In this document: positions 20,909 to 28,478 of the stretch, in pieces
How positions within the stretch are numbered: the stretch's first letter is position 1
Layout: each line of letters opens with the position of its first letter
NCBI GenBank assembly: GCA_902527545.1
Contig: CABZPR010000009.1
Span: 1 to 47,884, forward strand
Length of the DNA: 47,884 bases
Direction of reading: 5' to 3'
Source: an uncultured Alphaproteobacteria bacterium
GTDB taxonomy: Bacteria; Pseudomonadota; Alphaproteobacteria; HIMB59
Translations under genes and position numbers: made by a program
Notes under the pieces: model-generated
The model's input: only the letters and a program-made list of their open reading frames with translations
Told to the model about the DNA's origin: nothing
Databases searched by the model: none

Positions 20909-22099
20909 TTATTCGATAATCTCTGAAACAACTCCTGAGCCAACAGTTCTTCCGCCTTCACGAATAGCAAAACGTAAATTGTTATTCATTGCGATAGGAG
21001 CAAGTAACTCAACTTCAAGTGTAATATTATCTCCAGGCATAACCATTTCAGTACCTTCAGGTAGTTTAATTGAACCAGTTACATCAGTGGTTCTAAAATA
21101 AAACTGTGGTCTGTAATTTGCAAAAAAAGGAGTGTGCCTTCCTCCCTCTTCTTTACTTAAAGCGTAAATCTCAGCTTTAAACTTTTTGTGAGGTTTAATA
21201 CTACCAGGTGCTGCTAAAACTTGGCCTCTTTCAACCTCTTCTTTTTTAGTTCCACGAAGAAGTGCGCCAATGTTATCTCCAGCTTCACCAGAGTCTAATA
21301 GCTTTCTAAACATCTCAACACCAGTACAAACTGTTTTGGTTGTATCTTTCAAACCAATGATTTCAATTTCTTCTCCTGGCTTAATAACGCCTTGTTCAAC
21401 TCTTCCAGTAACAACAGTACCTCTTCCAGAAATGGAAAAGACATCTTCAACTGGCATCAAGAATGGTTTATCTAATTCTCTTGTAGGAGCAGGGATATAC
21501 TCATCAATTTTTGACATTAATTCAATGATTGAATTTTTTCCAATATTTTCATCTCTGTCTTCTACTGCCGCAAGAGCTGATCCTTTGACGATTGGAATAT
21601 CATCACCAGGAAAATCATATTTTGATAATAGTTCTCTTATTTCAACTTCTACAAGTTCTAATAATTCTTGATCATCTACTTGGTCAACTTTATTTAGGTA
21701 AACAACTAGTGCTGGTACACCAACCTGCCTAGCTAAAAGAATGTGTTCACGTGTTTGAGGCATTGGACCATCAGCTGCGTTAACAACTAAAATACCTCCG
21801 TCCATCTGAGCAGCACCTGTAATCATATTTTTTACGTAGTCTGCATGACCTGGGCAGTCGACGTGAGCGTAGTGTCTTTTATCAGTTGAATACTCTACGT
21901 GCGCTGTTGAAATTGTTATACCTCTCTCTTTTTCTTCAGGTGCTTTATCAATTTCATCATACGCTGTAAACTCTGCGCCACCTTTTTCTGCTAAAACTTT
22001 TGTTATTGCTGCAGTAAGTGTGGTTTTACCATGGTCGACATGACCGATAGTTCCGATGTTGACGTGTTCTTTCGATCTGTCAAATTTTTCTTTAGTCAT
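20909..22099 (-). CDS. tuf: Translation elongation factor Tu
   Basis: EF-Tu delivers aminoacyl-tRNA to the ribosome as a GTP complex. The 396-residue product has P-loop [14 protein letters not shown], switch regions with RGITIST and [20 protein letters not shown] for guanine recognition, and ends [18 protein letters not shown] Shine-Dalgarno-like AGAGG lies 12 bases before the ATG at 22099. It is the only tuf in the window, placed in the tufB position after tRNA-Tyr and tRNA-Gly and not between fusA and rpsJ. Confidence 0.99.
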   Translation of the reverse strand: MTKEKFDRSKEHVNIGTIGHVDHGKTTLTAAITKVLAEKGGAEFTAYDEIDKAPEEKERGITISTAHVEYSTDKRHYAHVDCPGHADYVKNMITGAAQMDGGILVVNAADGPMPQTREHILLARQVGVPALVVYLNKVDQVDDQELLELVEVEIRELLSKYDFPGDDIPIVKGSALAAVEDRDENIGKNSIIELMSKIDEYIPAPTRELDKPFLMPVEDVFSISGRGTVVTGRVEQGVIKPGEEIEIIGLKDTTKTVCTGVEMFRKLLDSGEAGDNIGALLRGTKKEEVERGQVLAAPGSIKPHKKFKAEIYALSKEEGGRHTPFFANYRPQFYFRTTDVTGSIKLPEGTEMVMPGDNITLEVELLAPIAMNNNLRFAIREGGRTVGSGVVSEIIE

Positions 22100-22151
22100 T
22101 TTAAGTTGTTACCTCTTTTTAATATCTATTACTTAATTTTTTCAATGTACT

Positions 22152-22225
22152 TGGAGCGGGTGAAGGGAATCGAACCCTCGTAGCCAGCTTGGAAGGCTGG
22201 AGCTTTACCATTAAGCTACACCCGC
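22152..22225 (-). tRNA. trnG: tRNA-Gly (TCC anticodon), CCA end encoded
   Basis: The 74-base minus-strand cloverleaf has acceptor GCGGGTG/CACCCGC, anticodon stem CCAGC/GCTGG with loop CTTCCAA (anticodon TCC), T arm GAGGG with TTCGATT, discriminator T and encoded CCA. It lies 52 bases before tuf, the same order as glyT-thrT-tufB in E. coli but without a tRNA-Thr on this strand. The upstream leader contains a copy of part of its 3' acceptor strand. Confidence 0.97.
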
Positions 22226-22330
22226 GGTTTAGCGGGTAACCACTTCAAAACATCCACAAAATCAAATCCTTGTGAGTTCCGATAAACTACTAATTTTTCT
22301 TTAAAATTCAATAAGAAAAGTGAAAAAAAG
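22226..22330 (-). other. 105-base spacer between tRNA-Tyr and tRNA-Gly
   Basis: This is the longest non-genic stretch in the window. It has no plausible ORF of its own; the open frame across it also covers both tRNAs. Next to the tRNA-Gly 5' end the minus strand reads ACCCGC-TAAACC-GCGGGT, an inverted repeat whose second arm is the start of the tRNA. The rest is AT-rich and would be removed during tRNA processing. Confidence 0.6.
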
Positions 22331-22416
22331 TGGTGGAGGGAGTAGGATTCGAACCTACGTACACTTGCGTGAACAGATTTACAGTCTGCCGCCTTTAACC
22401 ACTCGGCCATCCCTCC
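22331..22416 (-). tRNA. trnY: tRNA-Tyr (GTA anticodon), CCA end encoded
   Basis: An 86-base class II tRNA: acceptor GGAGGGA/TCCCTCC, anticodon stem GCAGA/TCTGT with loop CTGTAAA (anticodon GTA), and a long variable arm (TCACGCAAGTGTACG region). The T arm has TTCGAAT, with discriminator A and encoded CCA. It appears to be the first gene of the whole minus-strand translation block, 25 bases after a candidate -10 box. Confidence 0.97.
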
Positions 22417-22440
22417 AAAGTGTTTAAAATCAGGTGTTGA

Positions 22441-22468
22441 TTAATAGATAATTGTCTTTGAAAGTCAA
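22441..22468 (-). promoter_or_regulatory. Sigma70-like promoter before tRNA-Tyr and the tuf-rif-str block
   Basis: On the minus strand a -35 TTGACT (22463-22468) is followed after 16 bases by TATTAA (22441-22446), or after 17 bases by ATTAAT. Each -10 reading matches four of six consensus bases. Transcription would start near 22434, about 18 bases before mature tRNA-Tyr. The same TTGACT -35 is found before rpsL. It is the natural main promoter for the minus-strand block. The opposite strand leads into rlmB, so this 86-base spacer serves two directions. Confidence 0.55.
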
Positions 22469-22502
22469 TAGACTTCCTTAATTTTTACTGTTATTTAAAG
22501 CA

Positions 22503-23225
22503 ATGCTTATTTCAGGGACTAATTCTTGCACTAGTTGTATAATTCATAATCCTGATAAAATTATTGAAATTTTCATAAATATTGAGAAACAATCAGCTTT
22601 TGCGAAGTTGATAGAGCAAAATAAACTAAATAATAAGACAAAGTTACTGAAGAAAAGCGATTTTAATAGACTTGGTATTAAAAACGATAGATTTATCGGC
22701 GATATAGTTATACGAAGAGAAAAGTATAAATCATCCAATTTAGAAGATATTATTATGAATACCAAAAAATCTCTTATTATTATTGCAGATCAGATTACAG
22801 ACCAAAATAACCTAGGAAACATTATAAGAACGGCTTTGTTGATGGGGGCTGATGGTCTATTAATATCAGAGCATTCTTCGGCAGATATTAACGATGTAAC
22901 GTCAATAACCTCGTCTGGAGCCGTTGAAGTGTTGAAATATCATGTTTCTAAAAATATTAACAGAACAATAGAAGTTCTAAAAAAATCTGGCTATTGGACT
23001 TATTCTCTAGATATGAATGGTGAGGAAATAAACAGAGAATTTAATTTTGATAAAAAATCTGTCATCATTGTAGGTAATGAGGGAAAAGGGATTAGAAGAA
23101 ATATTTTAACAAAGAGTGACTTTAAAATAAGTATCCCTCAAGAAAATATAGATGGTATTGATAGTTATAATGCAGCAAATTCTCTAGCAATTGCTGCATA
23201 TCATTTCAAAATTAGTACTTTTTAA
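22503..23225 (+). CDS. rlmB: SpoU-family 23S rRNA 2'-O-methyltransferase (RlmB-like)
   Basis: RlmB methylates the ribose of G2251 in 23S rRNA using SAM through a knotted SPOUT fold. The 240-residue product has an N-terminal substrate-binding domain (residues 1-85) and the three SpoU motifs: DQITDQNNLGNIIRTA (96-111, with catalytic-type Asn and Arg), VGNEGKGIRRN (190-200) and IP...SYNAANSLAIAAY (211-233). TrmH is possible, but the N-terminal domain and location beside tRNA-Tyr/tuf favour RlmB. It diverges from tRNA-Tyr. Confidence 0.87.
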   Translation: MLISGTNSCTSCIIHNPDKIIEIFINIEKQSAFAKLIEQNKLNNKTKLLKKSDFNRLGIKNDRFIGDIVIRREKYKSSNLEDIIMNTKKSLIIIADQITDQNNLGNIIRTALLMGADGLLISEHSSADINDVTSITSSGAVEVLKYHVSKNINRTIEVLKKSGYWTYSLDMNGEEINREFNFDKKSVIIVGNEGKGIRRNILTKSDFKISIPQENIDGIDSYNAANSLAIAAYHFKISTF

Positions 23226-23266
23226 ATATTGTTTATTCTAGATTTTAATATAAATAATAACACAAT

Positions 23267-23342
<76 letters not shown>

Positions 23343-23365
23343 TTCACTTTAATTAGAAATAACCC

Positions 23366-23394
23366 TTGAACACATATAATTGATTATTTTAAAT
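23366..23394 (+). promoter_or_regulatory. Possible promoter before the coiled-coil membrane gene
   Basis: A -35-like TTGAAC (23366-23371) is followed after exactly 17 bases by TTAAAT (23389-23394), 22 bases before the ATG at 23417. Matches are four of six each. In DNA this AT-rich a chance match is quite possible. Confidence 0.3.
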
Positions 23395-23416
23395 ACTTAC
23401 ATTAAGTTTAAAATCT

Positions 23417-23944
23417 ATGGTTTCGGATATCGATCAATTTGGTAGAGATACCACAAAAAATAATAATCCAAGTTTTAACGAAGAAAAGTCAAAGAAAATT
23501 TTAGACTCATTAGCTGAAATAAAAAATCAATTAGAAAATAAAGACTATAATCCAAAAGTTGATGACTCATCACCAAGAATAAGAGTCAATAATTTGAAAA
23601 TTAAATCTGATTTTGATGAACTGAAATTAAAAATTGAGTCTTTAGAAAAAAAAATTAACAATATTAATACATACCTGAACAATAAATCAATTATAAAAGA
23701 AGTACATGAGCCGATGTCTAAAAAACTTGATAGGGAATTAAGTATTTTTCATAAATTAGATAATCAACCTTCAATACAACAAAACAAATCATTACTAGTT
23801 CTTGAAGATGAAAATGATTTTAACAGATCAAATTTTAATTTATTTCGTTTTATAATGACAATTAATTTTCTAATCTTAGTTCTTATAGGTTTAATTGTTT
23901 ATATAAAAGATATTCCGATAAAGGACATAATAAGTATTTTTTGA
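23417..23944 (+). CDS. Unrecognised coiled-coil protein with one C-terminal membrane segment
   Basis: I do not recognise a family. The 175-residue product is Asn- and Lys-rich. It has predicted helical heptad-like stretches at about residues 22-42 and 60-92 (DFDELKLKIESLEKKINNI), a disordered-looking middle (95-135), and one hydrophobic segment near the end (FRFIMTINFLILVLIGLIVYI, shortened here to about residues 144-163). No signal peptide is seen, so a tail-anchored type with the coiled coil in the cytoplasm is likely. It lies after tRNA-Thr and ends 1 base before the convergent fdsA stop. Composition matches its neighbours. Function unknown. Confidence 0.72.
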   Translation: MVSDIDQFGRDTTKNNNPSFNEEKSKKILDSLAEIKNQLENKDYNPKVDDSSPRIRVNNLKIKSDFDELKLKIESLEKKINNINTYLNNKSIIKEVHEPMSKKLDRELSIFHKLDNQPSIQQNKSLLVLEDENDFNRSNFNLFRFIMTINFLILVLIGLIVYIKDIPIKDIISIF

Positions 23945-23945
23945 G

Positions 23946-26708
23946 TTAGTTGACTGAGGATTGAATTTTTTCAACACTTGCTGCGCTAAACTTAAACTCA
24001 GGAATTTTACCAATTGGATCTAACTGAGGGTTTGTAAGTACGTTTGCAGCAGCCTCGGCAAAACAAAATGGCATGAAAACCATACCCTCAGGGATTTCTC
24101 TGTCACTTCTAACCTTAATAGCAAGCGATCCTCTTTTTGTCTTAACTAAAACTTGATCTCCTGGATTAATTGTCATTCTTTTCATGTCCCATCTATTCAT
24201 GCTTACTATAGCTTCAGGTTCAATGTGATCTAAAACATTTGCTCTTCTTGTCATAGACCCAGTGTGCCAATGCTCTAATAATCTTCCAGTTGTTAATATC
24301 ATCGGGAAGTCGTCATCTGGTAGTTCCGCTGGTGGTATTAATTTAGCAGGTACTATTTTTCCTCTTCCATTTGCGGTAGGAAAATTTTCATTGAATATAA
24401 TCTCATTTCCAGGTTTGTTTGGATCATCACATGGGTATGTAACAGAATTTTCATTTTCTAGTCTTTCATAAGTAATATTTTTTAGAGAAGGCATTACTTG
24501 TGCCATCTCATTAAAAATATCTCTTGGATGTAAATAACTCCAATCTAAACCCATACCTTGGGCTATGGCTTGAGTAATCCACCAATCTTGTCTCGCTGAA
24601 CCAGGAGGTGGAACTGCTTGACGACCTAATTGAACTTGTCTGTTAGTATTTGTATAAGTTCCAGTTTTTTCAGCATGGGCTGATGAGGGTAAGATTACAT
24701 CTGCATGCCAGGCAGTTTCAGTCATGAAAATGTCTTGAACAACTAAATGTTCTAATTTAGCTAATGCTGCTCTAGCATGATTTTGATCAGGATCTGACAT
24801 AGCAGGGTTTTCGCCCATAATATACATACCTTTAATTTCATCTTCTAAAATTTTGTTAATAACTTCAACGACAGTTAAGCCTTTTTTATCATCAAGACCT
24901 GTCTTCCAAAAATTTTCATATTTTTGATGAATACTCCCATCTTCAACTGACTGGTAATCAGGAAAGACCATTGGAATTAATCCTGCATCAGATGCACCTT
25001 GAACATTATTTTGTCCTCTAAGAGGATGTAAACCTGTGCCTTCTCTTCCAATCTGTCCTGTGGTTAAAGCCAAAGCAATTAGACATCTAGCATTGTCCGT
25101 TCCATGCACATGTTGAGATACTCCCATGCCCCAAAAGATAATGGATCTCTCTGATTTAGCATAAAGTCTGGCAACTTCTCGTAACTCTTGAGCTTTGATG
25201 CCACAAATAGCTTCCATTTTTTCAGGTGAAAAATCTTTTATCTCTTCTTGTAATTTTTCAAAGCCCTCTGTTTGTCCTTGAATATATTGTTCATCATAAA
25301 GTTTCTCTTCAACAATGGTAAATAAAAGCGCGTTGAGCATTGCAACATCAGTGCCCGCTTTAAATTGCAAGTTATATGTGGCATGTTTTGTTAAGCCTTG
25401 TTTTCTTGGATCCATAACAACTAACTTGGATCCTCTTTTTGCTGCACGTTTTAGATATGTTGCTGCAACCGGATGGTTTTCAGTAGGCCTTGCACCTATA
25501 ACAATGACACAGTCAGCATCAGATGCTGACATAAAAGGAGCTGATACAGCTCCAGAGTTTACACATTCCATTAGTGCTGCAACAGAGGATGCGTGACATA
25601 ATCTAGTACAATGATCAACATTATTTGAACCAAAACCAACTCTTACCAATTTTTGAAATAAGTAAGCTTCTTCATTAGAACACTTAGCTGAACCAAAACC
25701 TGCTAAACTTTTTGGTCCATGATCCTCTTTTAAATTTAAAAGACCAGATGAAGCTCTTTCAATTGCGTCTTCCCAAGTAGTCTCTTCAAAATAATCATAG
25801 ATATCAGCATCTTTAATCTCAAGATTTGGATCTTTTTCAACACCTGGTTTTCTAACTAAAGGTTTAGTAAGCCTTCCATCATGATTAATATAATCAAAAC
25901 CAAATCTACCCTTTACACATAATCTATTTTCATTGGCAGGTCCGTTTTTACCATCAACGTACAATATTTTGTCGTCTTTTACGTGTACTTCAGTTTGGCA
26001 TCCTACACCACAATAAGGACAAACACTCTCAACAACTTTATCTGAATAGGACTCTCTTTTCCCCTCATTATCAACTAAGGAGGACTCCATTAATGCTCCT
26101 GTTGGACAAGCTTGAACACATTCTCCACAAGCAACACAAGTACTATTACCCATTGGGTCATTTAAATCAAATATTACCTTCGCTGTTGACCCTCTGTATG
26201 CCATTCCGATTACGTCGTTTACTTGTACTTCACGGCAAGCTCTAACACATAAATTACAATTTATACATGCATCTAAATTAACACTCATCGCTTTATGAGA
26301 TCTGTCTAACTCTATTTTATCTTTACTAGGAAAACGACTATCACTAACACCTAATTTTTCAGACCAATTCCAAAACTTTGACTCAGGGTCAGGAGAATTA
26401 TTTTTTTCTGGTTGATCAGACACAAGAAGTTCAAAAACCATAGATCGTGATTTTTCTGCTCTTGAAGAGTTAACTGTAACCTCCATGCCTTCAGTAGGTT
26501 TACGAATACACGACGCTGCAAGAGTTCTCTCTCCTTTAATTTCAACCATACATGCTCTACAATTTCCGTCTGCTCGATAACCTGGCTCAGGTGAGTAACA
26601 GAGATGAGGGATATCTATGTTATTTTTTTTTGCGACGTCCCAAATCGACTCGTTATTATTAGCTACATATTCGTTGCCATCAATTTTAAATTTAATATTT
26701 TCTGACAT
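23946..26708 (-). CDS. fdsA: NAD-dependent formate dehydrogenase, catalytic alpha subunit
   Basis: FdsA oxidises formate to CO2 at a bis-MGD molybdenum centre and passes electrons to FdsB. The 920-residue product has an N-terminal [2Fe-2S] domain (Cys37, 50, 53, 67), two ferredoxin-type [4Fe-4S] motifs (Cys148/151/154/158 and 191/194/197/201), the catalytic-domain cluster (Cys230/233/237/264) and the active-site segment HCTRLCHAS with Cys371 as Mo ligand. It therefore uses Cys and not selenocysteine. A molydopterin-dinucleotide binding domain forms the C-terminus (GRLLEHWHTGSMTRRA). Residues 68-140 hold no Cys, so I see no extra His-Cys3 cluster. It overlaps fdsGB by one base. Confidence 0.95.
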   Translation of the reverse strand: MSENIKFKIDGNEYVANNNESIWDVAKKNNIDIPHLCYSPEPGYRADGNCRACMVEIKGERTLAASCIRKPTEGMEVTVNSSRAEKSRSMVFELLVSDQPEKNNSPDPESKFWNWSEKLGVSDSRFPSKDKIELDRSHKAMSVNLDACINCNLCVRACREVQVNDVIGMAYRGSTAKVIFDLNDPMGNSTCVACGECVQACPTGALMESSLVDNEGKRESYSDKVVESVCPYCGVGCQTEVHVKDDKILYVDGKNGPANENRLCVKGRFGFDYINHDGRLTKPLVRKPGVEKDPNLEIKDADIYDYFEETTWEDAIERASSGLLNLKEDHGPKSLAGFGSAKCSNEEAYLFQKLVRVGFGSNNVDHCTRLCHASSVAALMECVNSGAVSAPFMSASDADCVIVIGARPTENHPVAATYLKRAAKRGSKLVVMDPRKQGLTKHATYNLQFKAGTDVAMLNALLFTIVEEKLYDEQYIQGQTEGFEKLQEEIKDFSPEKMEAICGIKAQELREVARLYAKSERSIIFWGMGVSQHVHGTDNARCLIALALTTGQIGREGTGLHPLRGQNNVQGASDAGLIPMVFPDYQSVEDGSIHQKYENFWKTGLDDKKGLTVVEVINKILEDEIKGMYIMGENPAMSDPDQNHARAALAKLEHLVVQDIFMTETAWHADVILPSSAHAEKTGTYTNTNRQVQLGRQAVPPPGSARQDWWITQAIAQGMGLDWSYLHPRDIFNEMAQVMPSLKNITYERLENENSVTYPCDDPNKPGNEIIFNENFPTANGRGKIVPAKLIPPAELPDDDFPMILTTGRLLEHWHTGSMTRRANVLDHIEPEAIVSMNRWDMKRMTINPGDQVLVKTKRGSLAIKVRSDREIPEGMVFMPFCFAEAAANVLTNPQLDPIGKIPEFKFSAASVEKIQSSVN

Positions 26709-28405
26709 TAGTTGGTTACCTCCTCTGGGAAGTGTTTAATAACAGAAAGCATTGGATTTGGAGCAGCTTGTCCTAAACCACATATAGAAGCGTCCATCAT
26801 TGCTGATGATAATTCTTTTAAAAGGTCTACATTCCAAGATGATTGGTTCATAAGTTTAAGAGCTTTTTCAGTTCCGTTTCTGCATGGAGTACATTGACCA
26901 CAACTTTCATCATGGAAAAAGAACATTAAATTTTTGGCAATATCTTTCATGTTATCTTTGTCAGATAAAACGACTACAGCAGCTGAACCTATAAAACATC
27001 CATGCTCTTGTAACGTGTCAAAATCAAGTGGAATATTATCTAATTTTGCAGGAAGTATTCCTCCAGAGGCTCCTCCAGGCAAGTATGCTTTAAATGTATG
27101 ACCCTCTTGAATACCACCACAATACTCATCAATAAGTTGTTTTATTGTGATCCCTGCTGGAGCTAACTTAACACCAGGGTTTTTTACTCTTCCCGACACA
27201 GAGAACGTTCTTAGACCTTTCCTGCCATTGAGACCATGACTACTAAACCAGACAGCACCTTTTTCCAAAATCTCTCTTACCCAAAAAACTGTTTCAACAT
27301 TGTGTATTAATGTTGGTCTACCAAAAAGTCCTACTTGAGATGGAAATGGAGGTTTATGTCTAGGTAAGCCTCTTTTACCCTCTAAACTTTCTAACATTGA
27401 TGACTCTTCACCGCAAATGTAGGCGCCAGCACCTCTTCTAAAATGAATTCTTGTTTTAATATTTAAATTTTTTTCTTCTAAAATTTTAATTTCTTTCTTT
27501 AAAAACTTTATTACATCAGGGTACTCATCTCGCATGTATATATATACATCTGTTGCCTCAACAACCCATGCAGCTATTAACATTCCCTCAAGGAATCTAT
27601 GAGGATCTCTTGTAAGATAATGATGGTCTTTAAAAGTTCCTGGTTCACCCTCATCTCCATTAATTGCCATTAATCTGGGTTTATTTTCTGCTCTAACAAA
27701 TCTCCATTTTCTACCAGTTGGAAATCCTGCACCACCAAGACCTCTCAAACCTGATTGCTCCATTTCTTCTATTAGCTTCATTGGGTCTTTTTTATTTTCA
27801 ATACAGTCTTTTAGAATTTTATATCCACCATTTTTTACATAATCGTCATAGCTAATGTAATTTGGTATAACTGGTTTTGTATCTTGCTCCTCTAAGGCTT
27901 TTTGAACTACACTTACATCTGCGTTTACAAAATGTTTTTTTCCTACCTCAACTACTGGTGCTTGATGACACCTTCCCATGCAAGGTGCTCTAACTACTCT
28001 CACATTAGAGGATACACTATCACTTAAATTTTTTTCTAAAGTTTTGCATCCGTTCATCTCACATGTAATACCATCACAAACTCTAATTGTTGTTTCAGGT
28101 GGGCTGATATCATCCTCTTTATAAATATCAAAGTGAGCATAGAATGATGCAGTCTCGTAAATTTCAGTTAAAGGTAAATTTGTTAATTCGGACAGTGCTG
28201 TTAAATGTTTTGGTTTAAGACATTTATAATGGTCTTGAATTAAGTGAAGGCTTTCAATAAGCATATCCCTTTGTCTAAAATATTCATTAGGTATAAGGTT
28301 TTTAAGATCATCAATTGATTGGTCATCACTTTGGCGACCCTTGTTGAATTCTAATGCTTTTCTTCTACCAGAACCTGGATGAATCTTACTTTGTGAGTCT
28401 TTCAT
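26708..28405 (-). CDS. fdsB: NAD-dependent formate dehydrogenase, fused gamma-beta (FdsG-FdsB) subunit
   Basis: This 565-residue product joins two subunits that are separate in Rhodobacter and Cupriavidus. Residues about 1-160 are NuoE/FdsG-like, with [2Fe-2S] ligands Cys110, 115, 142 and 146 (RVCDGITC...APCMGRC). Residues about 185-565 are NuoF/FdsB-like, with the FMN/NADH site GLRGLGGAGFPTGRKW, the GAGAYICGEESSML loop and a [4Fe-4S] motif SCGQCTPCRNG. It hands formate electrons to NAD+. The two genes overlap by one base. No fdsD-like gene follows fdsA; FdsC function is supplied by fdhD at 31268. No Shine-Dalgarno is evident before its ATG. Confidence 0.94.
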   Translation of the reverse strand: MKDSQSKIHPGSGRRKALEFNKGRQSDDQSIDDLKNLIPNEYFRQRDMLIESLHLIQDHYKCLKPKHLTALSELTNLPLTEIYETASFYAHFDIYKEDDISPPETTIRVCDGITCEMNGCKTLEKNLSDSVSSNVRVVRAPCMGRCHQAPVVEVGKKHFVNADVSVVQKALEEQDTKPVIPNYISYDDYVKNGGYKILKDCIENKKDPMKLIEEMEQSGLRGLGGAGFPTGRKWRFVRAENKPRLMAINGDEGEPGTFKDHHYLTRDPHRFLEGMLIAAWVVEATDVYIYMRDEYPDVIKFLKKEIKILEEKNLNIKTRIHFRRGAGAYICGEESSMLESLEGKRGLPRHKPPFPSQVGLFGRPTLIHNVETVFWVREILEKGAVWFSSHGLNGRKGLRTFSVSGRVKNPGVKLAPAGITIKQLIDEYCGGIQEGHTFKAYLPGGASGGILPAKLDNIPLDFDTLQEHGCFIGSAAVVVLSDKDNMKDIAKNLMFFFHDESCGQCTPCRNGTEKALKLMNQSSWNVDLLKELSSAMMDASICGLGQAAPNPMLSVIKHFPEEVTN

Positions 28406-28439
28406 TTGTTTAATTTAGTAATTTTTTATTAATTTTCAA

Positions 28440-28478
28440 TTATCAAAAAGTAATTAATTGATAAGTATTACTTATCAA
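28440..28478. promoter_or_regulatory. Palindromic candidate LysR operator before fdsGB
   Basis: A perfect 21-base palindrome (arms TTGATAAGTA and TACTTATCAA around a single T) spans 28458-28478, centred on the lysR stop codon. Within it ATAA-N7-TTAT fits the T-N11-A form of LysR boxes. A third half-site TTATCAA lies at 28440-28446, 11 bases from the TTGATAA arm. The cluster sits 35-73 bases before the fdsGB ATG. It could also form an AT-rich hairpin in RNA, but no GC-rich stem is present. Confidence 0.55.

Noticed and set aside
20776-20970. 64-codon open frame covering tRNA-Trp and the tuf 3' end
   Set aside because: It overlaps a certain tRNA and the out-of-frame end of tuf; the residues are a translation of the tRNA.
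22216-22410. 64-codon open frame on the minus strand across the two tRNAs
   Set aside because: It runs through tRNA-Tyr and tRNA-Gly, and its protein shows the translated tRNA sequence, not a protein family.
23366-23371. Selenocysteine insertion or an in-frame TGA in the formate dehydrogenase system
   Set aside because: FdsA has Cys371 at the Mo ligand position with no in-frame stop, so no selenocysteine machinery is needed.
28458-28478. Palindrome as an intrinsic terminator of lysR
   Set aside because: The stem is almost all A/T and is not followed by a clean run of T on the minus strand, so it would be a weak terminator. An operator explains the symmetry better, though both remain possible.
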